A stretch of 14,238 bases of DNA from Chrysiogenia bacterium (GCA_020434085.1 JAGRBM010000459.1:1-14238); one strand, 5' to 3'; shown: positions 1 to 9,231, counted from the first letter of the stretch. A program made the numbers and translations. Notes: generated from the sequence alone by a model not told the origin.

Positions 1-487
1 GGGAAAATCCCTGTGCGGGCTCCCCCATGGCATGATGGTGGGCGTGCGGATCTCCCGCGCCGGGGATCGGGACGTTGGCGTAGAAAAGGAACCCGAAACC
101 GACACTGGCGAGCGCCACGAGTGCCCAGGTCCAGCGCGGTCCCAGCGCGACGGCGGCCAGCGTCACATGTACGAGATAGAGCGCGCTGAAGGGATTGCTC
201 GGTCCACCGCTCCAGTAGAGGAGCCCCGTCAGTGCGAGCGTGTCGAGGGCGAGCAACGCGCCGATCGTCCATTGGGGAAGCGCGCGGTCCTCGTCGCTTG
301 CCAGCAGAGCGGTCGCCGTATTGGTTGCGGCAGTGAACGCAATCAGCGAAAGCAGCGCCGCCAGTGGCAGGGACACCCCGGCCGCATAGACGCCGAGCAC
401 GAGCGCGAGCTGCCCCGCCACGGCGCCCCAGCGCAGGCGAAGCAGCCACGCCAGCTTGATGCGATCGTCTGTTTCGAGTGTGTACAA
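1..487 (-). CDS. RegB/PrrB-like redox sensor histidine kinase, N-terminal membrane part (partial, runs off left edge)
   Basis: The minus-strand frame is open from a TTG at 487 to the window edge (162 codons seen). It is the 5' half of a membrane sensor kinase. The product begins LYTLETDDRIKLAWLLRLRW and then shows hydrophobic segments at about residues 21-46, 45-63, 75-92, 101-115 and 119-137. Residues 94-100 read GGPSNPF, matching the GGxxNPF heptad that in RegB/PrrB is established as a ubiquinone-binding redox-sensing motif. A histidine-rich stretch, HAHHH (148-152), follows before the next expected helix, as in this family. The DHp and ATPase domains lie outside the window. An in-frame TAA two codons upstream forces the start at TTG 487 or later; no good Shine-Dalgarno is visible. 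The gene starts 14 nt after the ATPase stop, so translation is probably coupled within an operon. Known RegB phosphorylates RegA to control respiration and energy metabolism. Family call is confident; the signal and target genes are inferred. Confidence 0.82.
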   Translation of the reverse strand, partial: MYTLETDDRIKLAWLLRLRWGAVAGQLALVLGVYAAGVSLPLAALLSLIAFTAATNTATALLASDEDRALPQWTIGALLALDTLALTGLLYWSGGPSNPFSALYLVHVTLAAVALGPRWTWALVALASVGFGFLFYANVPIPGAGDPHAHHHAMGEPAQGFS

Positions 488-501
488 GGGTTACCGGTGC
501 T

Positions 502-3216
<2,715 letters not shown>

Positions 3217-3247
3217 CTGCGCCTATCAGGGCTGCGTGGCGGGAATG

Positions 3248-3279
3248 TGGCAGCGCAGTTGGCACGGCCAACTCTGCCA
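3248..3279. repeat. Interrupted inverted repeat upstream of the ATPase
   Basis: TGGCAG (3248-3253), CGC, AGTTGGC (3257-3263), ACG, GCCAACT (3267-3273), CTGCCA (3274-3279) form a 13-bp stem with a 3-nt bulge and 3-nt loop. It lies 32-63 bp upstream of the ATPase start, within its probable 5' leader on the minus strand. There is no T-tract on either side, so it is not a typical terminator. It may be an operator or a leader hairpin; no function is assigned. Confidence 0.45.
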
Positions 3280-3351
3280 TTGCCCCGTAACCCGCCGGAA
3301 TCATGGCAGGTAAAGCAGGATTCTGCATCCATGGTTGCTGACAACACCCTC

Positions 3352-3369
3352 ATTGACTGAAGAGTCAAT
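3352..3369. promoter_or_regulatory. Palindromic operator candidate for the TetR-family repressor
   Basis: ATTGACT-GAAG-AGTCAAT is a perfect inverted repeat with 7-bp arms and a 4-nt centre. It sits 20 bp upstream of the TetR gene start, between two divergent genes. Size, symmetry and the TTGAC/GTCAA half-sites fit operators of TetR/FadR-like repressors. Its left arm overlaps the -35 element of the TetR promoter, so autorepression is the simplest inference. Control of the divergent ATPase is possible, since the same palindrome also gives TTGACT on the minus strand. Confidence 0.6.
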
Positions 3370-3381
3370 TACCGGAATACT
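3353..3381 (+). promoter_or_regulatory. Putative sigma-70 promoter of the TetR gene
   Basis: TTGACT (3353-3358), a 17-nt spacer and AATACT (3376-3381) match the -35 at 5/6 and the -10 at 4/6 positions. Transcription would begin near 3388, right at the ATG at 3390. The mRNA would then be nearly leaderless, which agrees with the lack of a well-placed Shine-Dalgarno. The operator-like palindrome covers the -35. Confidence 0.45.
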
Positions 3382-3389
3382 TCCCCATC

Positions 3390-4046
3390 ATGGCTACCAA
3401 ACGCCTCTCAAGCGCCAAGGGGCGCAACCGAAGCTCCAACAAAGCCGCTGCAGCGGAGAAGCGCAAGCTGATCCTTGACGCTGCGGTCAAGGTATTCGCA
3501 CGCAAGGGCTACTACGGCTGCCGGGTCTCCGACATCGCCGAAGAAGCCAAGATCGCCTACGGCTTGGTCTACCACTACTTCAAGAGCAAGGAGGATGTGC
3601 TCAACTCCATCTTCCGTGAGCGCTGGGGTGTGTTCGTCGAGCTGCTCAAGTGGCTTGAGCAGCAGGAAATGCCGCTCAACGACAAGCTCAGCCGCATCGT
3701 CGGCGCGGTTCTCGAGGGCTATCGCCTCAACTCCGAAATGATGGAAGTGGTGGTCATGGAGATCGCCCGTAACTCGAAATTTTTCGACAAGACCAACGTC
3801 GAGCCCGTCAAGCAGGCCATCGGCTGCATCGAGGGCATGATCCGCCGGGAGATCGAGGCCGGGCGCATTCGGCCTGGAGTCGAGCCCCGCGTAGCGGCTT
3901 ACACCTTCTTCAGCAATGTCGAGGCGCTGATGACCGGTTCGGTGCTGGGGGCTTTCGTGGTGAGCAACGCCGAGGAACAGAACCGCCTGCGTGACCAGGT
4001 GGTGGATATGTTCCTCCATGGAATCGCCCCCGAAGGCGCTGCCTGA
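3390..4046 (+). CDS. TetR/AcrR-family transcriptional repressor (FadR-like)
   Basis: 218 residues, a normal TetR length. A basic N-terminal tail (1-25) precedes the three-helix TetR DNA-binding domain (about 26-72); the helix-turn-helix is around 45-64 and ends in the hallmark YHYFKSKEDVL. The C-terminal ligand domain (about 80-215) resembles the group around Bacillus FadR, which senses long-chain acyl-CoA, but the ligand here cannot be read from sequence. The ATG at 3390 is the only sensible start and gives a normal N-terminal tail. The gene is divergent from the Ca2+ ATPase and is followed after 66 nt by the MshEN protein in the same direction. A perfect palindrome over its promoter suggests autoregulation. 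Family call is firm; FadR-like is tentative. Confidence 0.9.
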   Translation: MATKRLSSAKGRNRSSNKAAAAEKRKLILDAAVKVFARKGYYGCRVSDIAEEAKIAYGLVYHYFKSKEDVLNSIFRERWGVFVELLKWLEQQEMPLNDKLSRIVGAVLEGYRLNSEMMEVVVMEIARNSKFFDKTNVEPVKQAIGCIEGMIRREIEAGRIRPGVEPRVAAYTFFSNVEALMTGSVLGAFVVSNAEEQNRLRDQVVDMFLHGIAPEGAA

Positions 4047-4112
4047 ACCGGCACAAAAGTTCATAAAATTGCTCTTTTACTCCCGGGGGGTTCCGGCTAG
4101 TACTTTCAATCG

Positions 4113-5465
4113 ATGAGCGGGCCGCAACACACAGAGCCTTTGGGCGAATTCCTGGTCAAGAATGGCGTCTGCAAGGACGCTGAGATCGAGAAAGCCCTCA
4201 ATGCCCAGGTTGTCTACGGCGGCAAGCTGGGCACCAATCTGCTCGAGCAGGGCCTGATCGACCTGCGCACGCTGGCCAAGGCGCTGGGCAAGGTTCACCA
4301 CGTTCGCGCCCTCGATCCCATGCAACCCATTCGCATCCCCGAAACGGCGGTGCGCATGTTCCCGCCGCGCTTTGCCAAGCAGCACGGGGCCATCCCGCTC
4401 TCCGACGACGGCAAGAAGCTCTTCGTCCTGATGATGGACCCCTCCAACCGCAACACACTGGAGACCATCGCCAAGGGCACGCGCCGCCAGGTCTTTCCGG
4501 TGATCCTGCCGGAAGTGCGCCTGCGCCTGCTGCTCGAAAAGTATTACGGCATCCAGCAGGATCTTCGCTACCTCACGCTGGCGCGCAATCTGGCCGCCAA
4601 CGACGGGCGCATCCCGCCGCCCGCGCCCGAGAAACAGGCCGCCGACGACGATGACTTGATGAGCGAAGAGGTCTTTCAGGAGCAGCTCTCCAAGATGGGG
4701 GGCGCTGCCGGCGCCGGCCTGCACGTTGTCGACCGCGAGCAGCTTGCCGCCGAGGCCGGCGCCTCGCCCGACGAGATCATTCCCGAAGAAGACGAAGTCC
4801 TTGAAATCGCCGAGGACGATCTCATCCCCATCGAAGACGAGGGTGAGGACGAAGAGTGGGCATCCTACATGGGAGAGGCCGCCGCCGAGCCGGTCGACCT
4901 GCCCGTGGATGCGACCTTTGAAGATTCGCAGGCCATTCTCGAAGCCGACCTCGAAGACGAGGAAGAAGAACTCCAGCCCATCGACATGCAGGAGGCGATT
5001 GCGCGCCTCGAAGCGGCGAAAAACCGCGACGACATCGCCAAGGCGATGCTGGCCCTGTGCCGCAATACCTTCCCGCGCGCGGTGCTCTTCCTGGCCCGCC
5101 GCGGCCGCCTCTCCGGCTGGGACGCCGCGGGCGAGGGCATCGACGTCCAGACCATCCGCAATCTGATGATCTCGCTCCAGCAGCCCAGCGCCTTTAAGCT
5201 GGTCTACGACACCAGCGCCCACTTCCTGGGGGCGATGCAGCCGGGCGAGATCAATGACGGCTTCATGAAGATGCTCGGCGGGGAGCCCCCGCGCAGCGTG
5301 TTCCTCTACCCCATCCTCTTCCGCGGCAAGGTGGTCAACATGATCTACGCCGATGGAGGGCCCGGCAAGAATGCGCCGGTGGACGTCTCGGACCTGCTGA
5401 TCGTGGGGCCCAGGGTGCCCCAGACCTTCGAGCGCCTGCTTCAGCGCGCCCGGGGCAAGGGCTGA
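4113..5465 (+). CDS. MshEN (GspE N-terminal) domain protein with acidic linker and GAF-like C-terminus
   Basis: 450 residues in three parts. Residues 8-145 are a GspE/PilB N-terminal (MshEN) domain: two copies of the LGxxL..xG..........AL pattern start at about 9 and 38, and the domain ends near EKYYGIQQD. In MshE this domain binds cyclic di-GMP. The leading Arg of the motif is Pro in copy one and Lys in copy two, so binding here is uncertain. Residues 165-292 are a low-complexity linker very rich in Asp and Glu. Residues 295-447 look like a GAF-like fold (AVLFLARRG, WDAAGEG, FLYPILFRGKVVNMIYADGG), by analogy with myxobacterial proteins I recall. There is no Walker A or B motif, so it is not a secretion ATPase. 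No convincing Shine-Dalgarno precedes the ATG at 4113, but the domain begins eight residues in. It lies upstream of a Roadblock gene; together they suggest a second-messenger or polarity-signalling pair (inference). Confidence 0.8.
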   Translation: MSGPQHTEPLGEFLVKNGVCKDAEIEKALNAQVVYGGKLGTNLLEQGLIDLRTLAKALGKVHHVRALDPMQPIRIPETAVRMFPPRFAKQHGAIPLSDDGKKLFVLMMDPSNRNTLETIAKGTRRQVFPVILPEVRLRLLLEKYYGIQQDLRYLTLARNLAANDGRIPPPAPEKQAADDDDLMSEEVFQEQLSKMGGAAGAGLHVVDREQLAAEAGASPDEIIPEEDEVLEIAEDDLIPIEDEGEDEEWASYMGEAAAEPVDLPVDATFEDSQAILEADLEDEEEELQPIDMQEAIARLEAAKNRDDIAKAMLALCRNTFPRAVLFLARRGRLSGWDAAGEGIDVQTIRNLMISLQQPSAFKLVYDTSAHFLGAMQPGEINDGFMKMLGGEPPRSVFLYPILFRGKVVNMIYADGGPGKNAPVDVSDLLIVGPRVPQTFERLLQRARGKG

Positions 5466-5512
5466 GCCACTTTCCCGCGATTTCCGCTCAGGCCGGGAAA
5501 CCCCCGTAATCT

Positions 5513-5540
5513 TTGCAATACCGGGCCTATCTGGTATAGA
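5513..5540 (+). promoter_or_regulatory. Putative promoter of the Roadblock gene
   Basis: TTGCAA (5513-5518), a 16-nt spacer and TATAGA (5535-5540), each 4/6 to consensus. It lies in the gap after the MshEN gene. The expected start of transcription near 5547 gives a leader of about 47 nt to the ATG at 5594 but only about 17 nt to the ATG at 5564, supporting the later start. Confidence 0.4.
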
Positions 5541-5593
5541 AATCCCCATCCGAGCCATCTGGAATGGCGAAGCACGAGGAGAGGTCTGCGCCC

Positions 5594-5980
5594 ATGAGCA
5601 TGGACGTCGTTGGAAAACATTTTGCCAAGATCGAGCAGATGATGCAGCAGTTCGTCGAGGCGCAGCCCCTGGTGGCCAGCGTCTCGATTGTCGACGGCGA
5701 CGGTGTGCTGGTGGGGGGCTATCCCAAGAACCCCGACGACGAGCTCTCGCTCGGCGCCATGGTTTCGGCCGCCACTGCCGCCAGCCCGACCATCGTGGGC
5801 GAGCTCAACTCCAACAAGCTCTACTCCATGGTGGTGCTCGCCGATAAGGGCGGCATTCTCTTCTACCAGCTTCCCGACAACCTGGTGCTGGCGGTCAAGC
5901 TGGCCAAGCCCGGCAAAATCGGTGCGCTCTTTGCCGCCTGCCAGGGCTTCATCAAGCAGGTGCTCTCGCTGCCTGTCTAA
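5594..5980 (+). CDS. Roadblock/LC7 domain protein
   Basis: 128 residues forming a single Roadblock/LC7 domain: a first helix at about 6-24, then VASVSIVDGDGVLVGGYP (28-44), the central helix (about 52-63), VGELNSNKLYSMVVLADKG (68-86), and a strand-helix end including LPDNLVLAVKLAKPGKIGAL. Bacterial members such as MglB act as regulators of small Ras-like GTPases (MglA) in motility and polarity, or as dimeric scaffolds. No GTPase gene is present here. The ATG at 5594 is chosen because GAGGAGAGG (5576-5584) lies 9 nt before it; an in-frame ATG at 5564 lacks a Shine-Dalgarno and would add 10 residues. It is downstream of the MshEN gene, in the same direction, with its own probable promoter, and ends 4 nt before a strong terminator. 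Confidence 0.85.
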   Translation: MSMDVVGKHFAKIEQMMQQFVEAQPLVASVSIVDGDGVLVGGYPKNPDDELSLGAMVSAATAASPTIVGELNSNKLYSMVVLADKGGILFYQLPDNLVLAVKLAKPGKIGALFAACQGFIKQVLSLPV

Positions 5981-5984
5981 GAAA

Positions 5985-6037
5985 GAATCACCCACAAAAA
6001 AGGGCGCCCGATGGGCGCCCTTTTTTGTGGGTGATTC
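5985..6037. terminator. Bidirectional intrinsic terminator, perfect 25-bp inverted repeat
   Basis: Arms 5985-6009 and 6013-6037 are perfectly complementary over 25 bp around a 3-nt loop (GAT). The inner stem is GGGCGCCC/GGGCGCCC, flanked by AAAAAA and TTTTTT, so each strand yields a GC stem followed by a T-tract. It lies between the convergent Roadblock (+) and Slt (-) genes and can serve both. The outer AATCACCCACA/TGTGGGTGATT extension is unusually long for a simple terminator. Confidence 0.9.
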
Positions 6038-6051
6038 GCTCAGCCCCCGCG

Positions 6052-6103
6052 CCCCCTTCGGGGGAGCTGTCCGCTGGAGCTTTGAGGAAGCGGACTGAGG
6101 GGG
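6052..6103 (+). repeat. REP-like palindromic element, copy 1
   Basis: A small hairpin CCCCC-TTC-GGGGG (6052-6064) is followed by AGCTGTCCGC, a variable stem-loop (GTCCGC 6069-6074 pairs with GCGGAC 6090-6095), and ends in GACTGAGGGGG. The same order of blocks occurs in reverse orientation at 6147-6188, making a two-copy BIME-like cluster between convergent genes. This looks like a dispersed intergenic repeat; copy number elsewhere in the genome cannot be seen. Confidence 0.6.
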
Positions 6104-6146
6104 TGTTGGTGCCAGCGCGCTGAAGATCTGAGTCGCCCTGCGACGT

Positions 6147-6188
6147 CCCCCCTCAGTCACCTTGCGGTGACAGCTCCCCCGGAGGGGG
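6147..6188 (-). repeat. REP-like palindromic element, copy 2 (inverted)
   Basis: Read on the minus strand it gives CCCCC-TCC-GGGGG (6188-6176), AGCTGTC, a stem-loop with GTCACC/GGTGAC arms (6-bp stem, 4-nt loop), and GACTGAGGGGGG. The first 20 nt differ from copy 1 at one position and the closing GACTGAGGGGG is identical. The inner stem differs in sequence but keeps pairing, as expected for an element selected on structure. Confidence 0.6.
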
Positions 6189-6204
6189 AACGGGGAAGGT
6201 GCAT

Positions 6205-8616
6205 CTACCTGTTTGATGCAGTTTCGGTAGATTCTTTGAACCGCGCGGCCAAATTCTCGCCCCCATAGAGGGTGCGGTAGAGACCCCACGAGCGGTAGAC
6301 CTTCTTCACATAGTTACGTGTTTCGTGAAAGGGGATCTCCTCGACGAAGATGTCGAGATCGAGATGCCCGTTGCGCTTCTTCCACTTCTCCACGTTGTGG
6401 GGCCCGCCGTTGTAGGAGGCGATCGCCATGACCGGATTTCCGCCGAATCGACGCACCAGTTTCGCGAGGTAGTAGGTGCCGAAACGGATGTTTGTCTCCG
6501 GATCGTAGAGACGCTCGGGATCGAAATCGCGCATCCGGTGGGCGCTGGCAATCTGCTCGCCGGTGGGCGGGATGATCTGCATGAGCCCGCGCGCGTCGGC
6601 CCACGAAGTGATTTGCGGGTCGAAGTGGCTTTCCTCGCGAATGATCGAGAGCACCAGATGCGGGTCGATACCGTTTCGGTGGGCGTACTGATCGACGAAG
6701 GTCGAGAAACCCAGCGGGTAGAGCACTTCCCAGTGGTCGCGGTTGTCCTCGGCGACGACCGGAGGGCGGCCCCCGTCGATGCGGAAGGCAAGGCGCTGGG
6801 CCGAGCGCCAGGCGCCCGCACGCTCGAAAAGCGGCACAAGTGCCCGCCAGGCATCCTTGCCCTTGTTGGCATCGGCCGCGCGGGAGAGTTCGTCCTCGGC
6901 TTCCCGGAGCAGGCCCAGCGCGATGAGCTCGCCGGCATTCTTGACCGCGCCGGGCATTTCCCACTGGTAGCGATCCACCTGCGCGGTGAGCCAGGCCTCG
7001 GACTCATCGACGACGTGACGTTCGGGCAGCGTGCGCTCGATGCCGCTTTCACGCTCGGAGAGCGCGACCAGCATGGAGTCGAAGGAACGCTTCTCCATCC
7101 ACATGCGTGCGAGCATGCCGTAGTAACTGGCCGGGCGCTCCGAGAGAAGCAGCTCCATGTGGTTGCGCGCGGTGGGTTGATCATTGGCCATCGCCGCGGC
7201 GCGGCCCGCCCAGTAAATCGCGCGCAGGTACTCGTCGGAATCGGGGAAACGCTTGATCAGCTTGTCGAAAGCCGCGACTGCTTCGGCGTAGTCACCCTTG
7301 CGAAACTCGATCCAGCCCTCGTTGAAGTAGGCCAGCGGGACCCATTCCTTGTCATTGGGATACTCGTCGAGCAGGCGACCGAACAGGCTGACGGCCAGTC
7401 GATCGTTGTTGCTGATCTGCGCCAAGCGCGCCGCGGTGTAGAGGGCCTGCGGCGCGAGGGAGGAATCCGGCAGGTGTTTGACCAGCAGCAAATACTGCTT
7501 GATGGCCTGCGTGTTCGAGATGCGCGAGGCGATCTTGGCCAGGCGGAACCGGAAGGTGCCGTCCCTGTCGTATCCGACTTCGACGGCCTTGTTGTAGAGT
7601 CGCCGGGCCTTGTCGGGCTCTCCCATGGCTTCGTAGGTTTTTCCCTTCCAGGAAATGCCACCGATGTATTCGTCGGAAATGGGAATGCCGCGCTCGGGGG
7701 ATGTTGCGCGTAGCAGTTCGTTGGCTTCATTGAGCGCGGCGTCGAGCTCGCCCGCGCGGTAGAGCTGCTTGACACGCGAGAGCTGTTTGGCCGGCGGCAG
7801 CGCAAGCGGACCCAGCCCGAGTTCCTTGCGCAGGGTGGCAATGCTCTCACCGGCTTCCATTGCTTCTTCGGTGCCGGCGTAGTCGGTGTGGAGCAGCTCG
7901 AGCATGTCGAGGGCTTCGCGTTTCTTGCCTGCACCGTCGAGCAGGCCGGCGATCATCTCCAGCGCCGGGCCGGGCTTTTCCTTGAACGCCGCGGAATCGA
8001 GCCAGTCGCTCAGGACCAGATCGGTGGCCAGTTCCGCGCCGGCGTCGCGATCGGGGTCGGTGCTCACGATTTCAAGAAGCAGGTAGAACGCCTGATCCTT
8101 CCAGATGGAATCGGGATAACGCGCCAACAGATCGGTCAGCGCAGTGCGCGCCTTGTCGGGATGTTCGAGTTGCACCTGCGCGCGCGCGGTGTACCAGAGC
8201 TGGTAATCGACCAGCCGGTCGTAGTTGAACGAGATCTTCTGGAGGTGCCCCAGCGCCTTTTCGGCATAGCCGTCGCGCAGGGCGAGCACGCCGAGCAGGA
8301 ACTCCGAGCGATCGGCCTGCAGGTCCGGCTGTTCGAAGCGCGCCTCGCGTGTCTTTTCTTCAAGGATCAGGCGGGCGCTTTCGGGGCGGCCGTGCGCGAC
8401 GAGCGTGCGTGCGCGATCGTAATCCTCTTCGCCGGTCACTCGTTCGGTGGGAATTTCCAGGTCGCTGGTGGGGAATCGGACTTCGTCGGGAACGCTGGGG
8501 GTTTTGTGCGCACACGAAGACCCGACGGCAAATGCCGTGACCGCCATCAGGGAAAGCATCCAGCGCTTGCGCGGCGTGCCCTGACGGGAACAACTTTTGG
8601 AGGCAGCCCGCATCAT
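6205..8616 (-). CDS. Soluble lytic murein transglycosylase, Slt70-like with TPR repeats
   Basis: 803 residues from the ATG at 8616. An N-terminal export signal (basic n-region, hydrophobic core MLSLMAVTAFAVG, then SSCAHK) targets it to the periplasm; GSSC is a poor lipobox, so lipidation is uncertain. Residues about 60-610 are helical TPR-like repeats (for example YFNEGWIEFRKGDYAEAVAAF). The C-terminal SLT domain (about 635-785) has the catalytic Glu at residue 662 in IIREESHFDP, then GLMQIIPPT, NIRFGTYYL and AIASYNGGPHNV. The enzyme cleaves peptidoglycan between MurNAc and GlcNAc, forming 1,6-anhydro-MurNAc ends. It is longer than E. coli Slt70 because of more repeats. A GTG at 8658 would add 14 residues, but it lies at the predicted transcription start and makes an over-long n-region; ATG 8616 has AAGGG 6 nt upstream. 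It is convergent with the Roadblock gene across a terminator. Confidence 0.9.
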   Translation of the reverse strand: MMRAASKSCSRQGTPRKRWMLSLMAVTAFAVGSSCAHKTPSVPDEVRFPTSDLEIPTERVTGEEDYDRARTLVAHGRPESARLILEEKTREARFEQPDLQADRSEFLLGVLALRDGYAEKALGHLQKISFNYDRLVDYQLWYTARAQVQLEHPDKARTALTDLLARYPDSIWKDQAFYLLLEIVSTDPDRDAGAELATDLVLSDWLDSAAFKEKPGPALEMIAGLLDGAGKKREALDMLELLHTDYAGTEEAMEAGESIATLRKELGLGPLALPPAKQLSRVKQLYRAGELDAALNEANELLRATSPERGIPISDEYIGGISWKGKTYEAMGEPDKARRLYNKAVEVGYDRDGTFRFRLAKIASRISNTQAIKQYLLLVKHLPDSSLAPQALYTAARLAQISNNDRLAVSLFGRLLDEYPNDKEWVPLAYFNEGWIEFRKGDYAEAVAAFDKLIKRFPDSDEYLRAIYWAGRAAAMANDQPTARNHMELLLSERPASYYGMLARMWMEKRSFDSMLVALSERESGIERTLPERHVVDESEAWLTAQVDRYQWEMPGAVKNAGELIALGLLREAEDELSRAADANKGKDAWRALVPLFERAGAWRSAQRLAFRIDGGRPPVVAEDNRDHWEVLYPLGFSTFVDQYAHRNGIDPHLVLSIIREESHFDPQITSWADARGLMQIIPPTGEQIASAHRMRDFDPERLYDPETNIRFGTYYLAKLVRRFGGNPVMAIASYNGGPHNVEKWKKRNGHLDLDIFVEEIPFHETRNYVKKVYRSWGLYRTLYGGENLAARFKESTETASNR

Positions 8617-8943
8617 GTGGCGCCCTTGTGCGTACAGCTCTTTCCTCACCAAACTCACTCTCTAGTATTTATCCCAGCCGGGCGGCTTGCAACGTGCGCT
8701 GCCTCACGGCGGGGGAAACTGTCACAATCGGGGGTTTCCGAGCCATTCCGGTGGCTTGGCGGGCAGGGGCGTCTTGACAATCGCCGCGCCCGCCGGTACT
8801 GAAGTTCAGGTGTATTGATGCACGCCCCGGAAAACCGGGTGCGAAAATTCCCCATCGGGAGGGCGGCCACAGTGAGTGAGAAGCGAAACCGGGGAGGACT
8901 TTCCGGACTCCGTTACGACCTGCGCAAGCGCGGGGAGAAGCAG
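8617..8943. other. Divergent intergenic region between Slt and the small helical protein
   Basis: About 327 bp with no clear gene. It holds the putative minus-strand promoter of Slt, a consensus TTGACA (8774-8779) on the plus strand without a good -10, and a small perfect palindrome CTGAA-G-TTCAG (8799-8809) where that promoter would start transcription. It also contains an in-frame GTG at 8872 preceded by GGGAGGG, which could be an alternative start of the downstream gene. Confidence 0.5.
8664..8692 (-). promoter_or_regulatory. Putative promoter of the Slt gene
   Basis: On the minus strand, TTGCAA (8692-8687), a 17-nt spacer and AATACT (8669-8664), each 4/6 to consensus. Transcription would start near 8656, at the GTG sometimes read as the Slt start, which favours the downstream ATG at 8616. 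TAAATA at 15-nt spacing is an alternative -10. Confidence 0.35.
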
Positions 8944-9165
8944 ATGAAGGACATGATGAACAAGATGATGACGAACCCCGAGTTCATGAAGGCCGCCGGC
9001 AGTGCGATGACCCTGCTCTCGCGGGTCAATCAGGTGCGCGCCAAGGGCGTCAAACCGCTCGACGAAGTGCTTGCCGACCTCGACAAGCAGGTCGAGCGCT
9101 TGCAGAAGAAGGCCAACTCACTGGGCGTTCGTCTCGACGAGATCGAGCAGACCCTTCCCGAATAA
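8944..9165 (+). CDS. Small helical (coiled-coil) protein of unknown function
   Basis: I do not recognise a named family. From the ATG at 8944 the product has 73 residues. A methionine-rich amphipathic start (MKDMMNKMMTNPEFMKAAG) is followed by a charged helix with heptad-like spacing (VLADLDKQVERLQKKANSLGVRLDEIEQTL), so a small coiled-coil protein is likely. GGGGAG (8932-8937) lies 6 nt before this ATG. An in-frame GTG at 8872 with GGGAGGG 8 nt upstream would give 97 residues with a basic N-terminal extension (MSEKRNRGG...), so the true N-terminus is unsettled. The gene is followed by a strong terminator 20 nt after its stop and is convergent with a membrane lytic transglycosylase. A phasin-like or granule role is conceivable, given two phasin-type genes nearby, but there is no motif evidence. 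Confidence 0.65.
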   Translation: MKDMMNKMMTNPEFMKAAGSAMTLLSRVNQVRAKGVKPLDEVLADLDKQVERLQKKANSLGVRLDEIEQTLPE

Positions 9166-9184
9166 GCACGATATATTCGAAATG

Positions 9185-9216
9185 AAAAAGGCCGCCCATC
9201 GGGCGGCCTTTTTTTT
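9185..9216. terminator. Bidirectional intrinsic terminator
   Basis: AAAAA then GGCCGCCC (9190-9197), loop ATC, GGGCGGCC (9201-9208) and eight T (9209-9216). The 8-bp GC stem with T-tract ends the small helical gene. Read on the other strand, the five A form a T-tract for the convergent lytic transglycosylase, which ends at 9232. Confidence 0.92.
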
Positions 9217-9231
9217 GTTGCTTGCTTGGGC

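Noticed and set aside
5471-5500. TTTCCCG...CGGGAAA hairpin after the MshEN gene
   Set aside because: A 7-bp stem with a 16-nt loop and no T-tract; too weak to call a terminator, and a promoter for the next gene follows directly.
4077-5558. Minus-strand ORF of 493 residues
   Set aside because: Antisense to the MshEN/GAF-like gene. It has no recognisable domain and no Shine-Dalgarno, and it is the third-position mirror of a GC-rich gene.
5441-6289. Minus-strand ORF of 282 residues crossing the terminator and REP-like repeats
   Set aside because: Its centre is a translation of the perfect inverted repeat (KKGAHRAPFF-type peptide) and the rest is antisense to the Roadblock gene; a repeat artefact.
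6325-7713. Plus-strand ORF of 462 residues
   Set aside because: Antisense to the TPR and SLT regions of the large lytic transglycosylase, which has all catalytic motifs.
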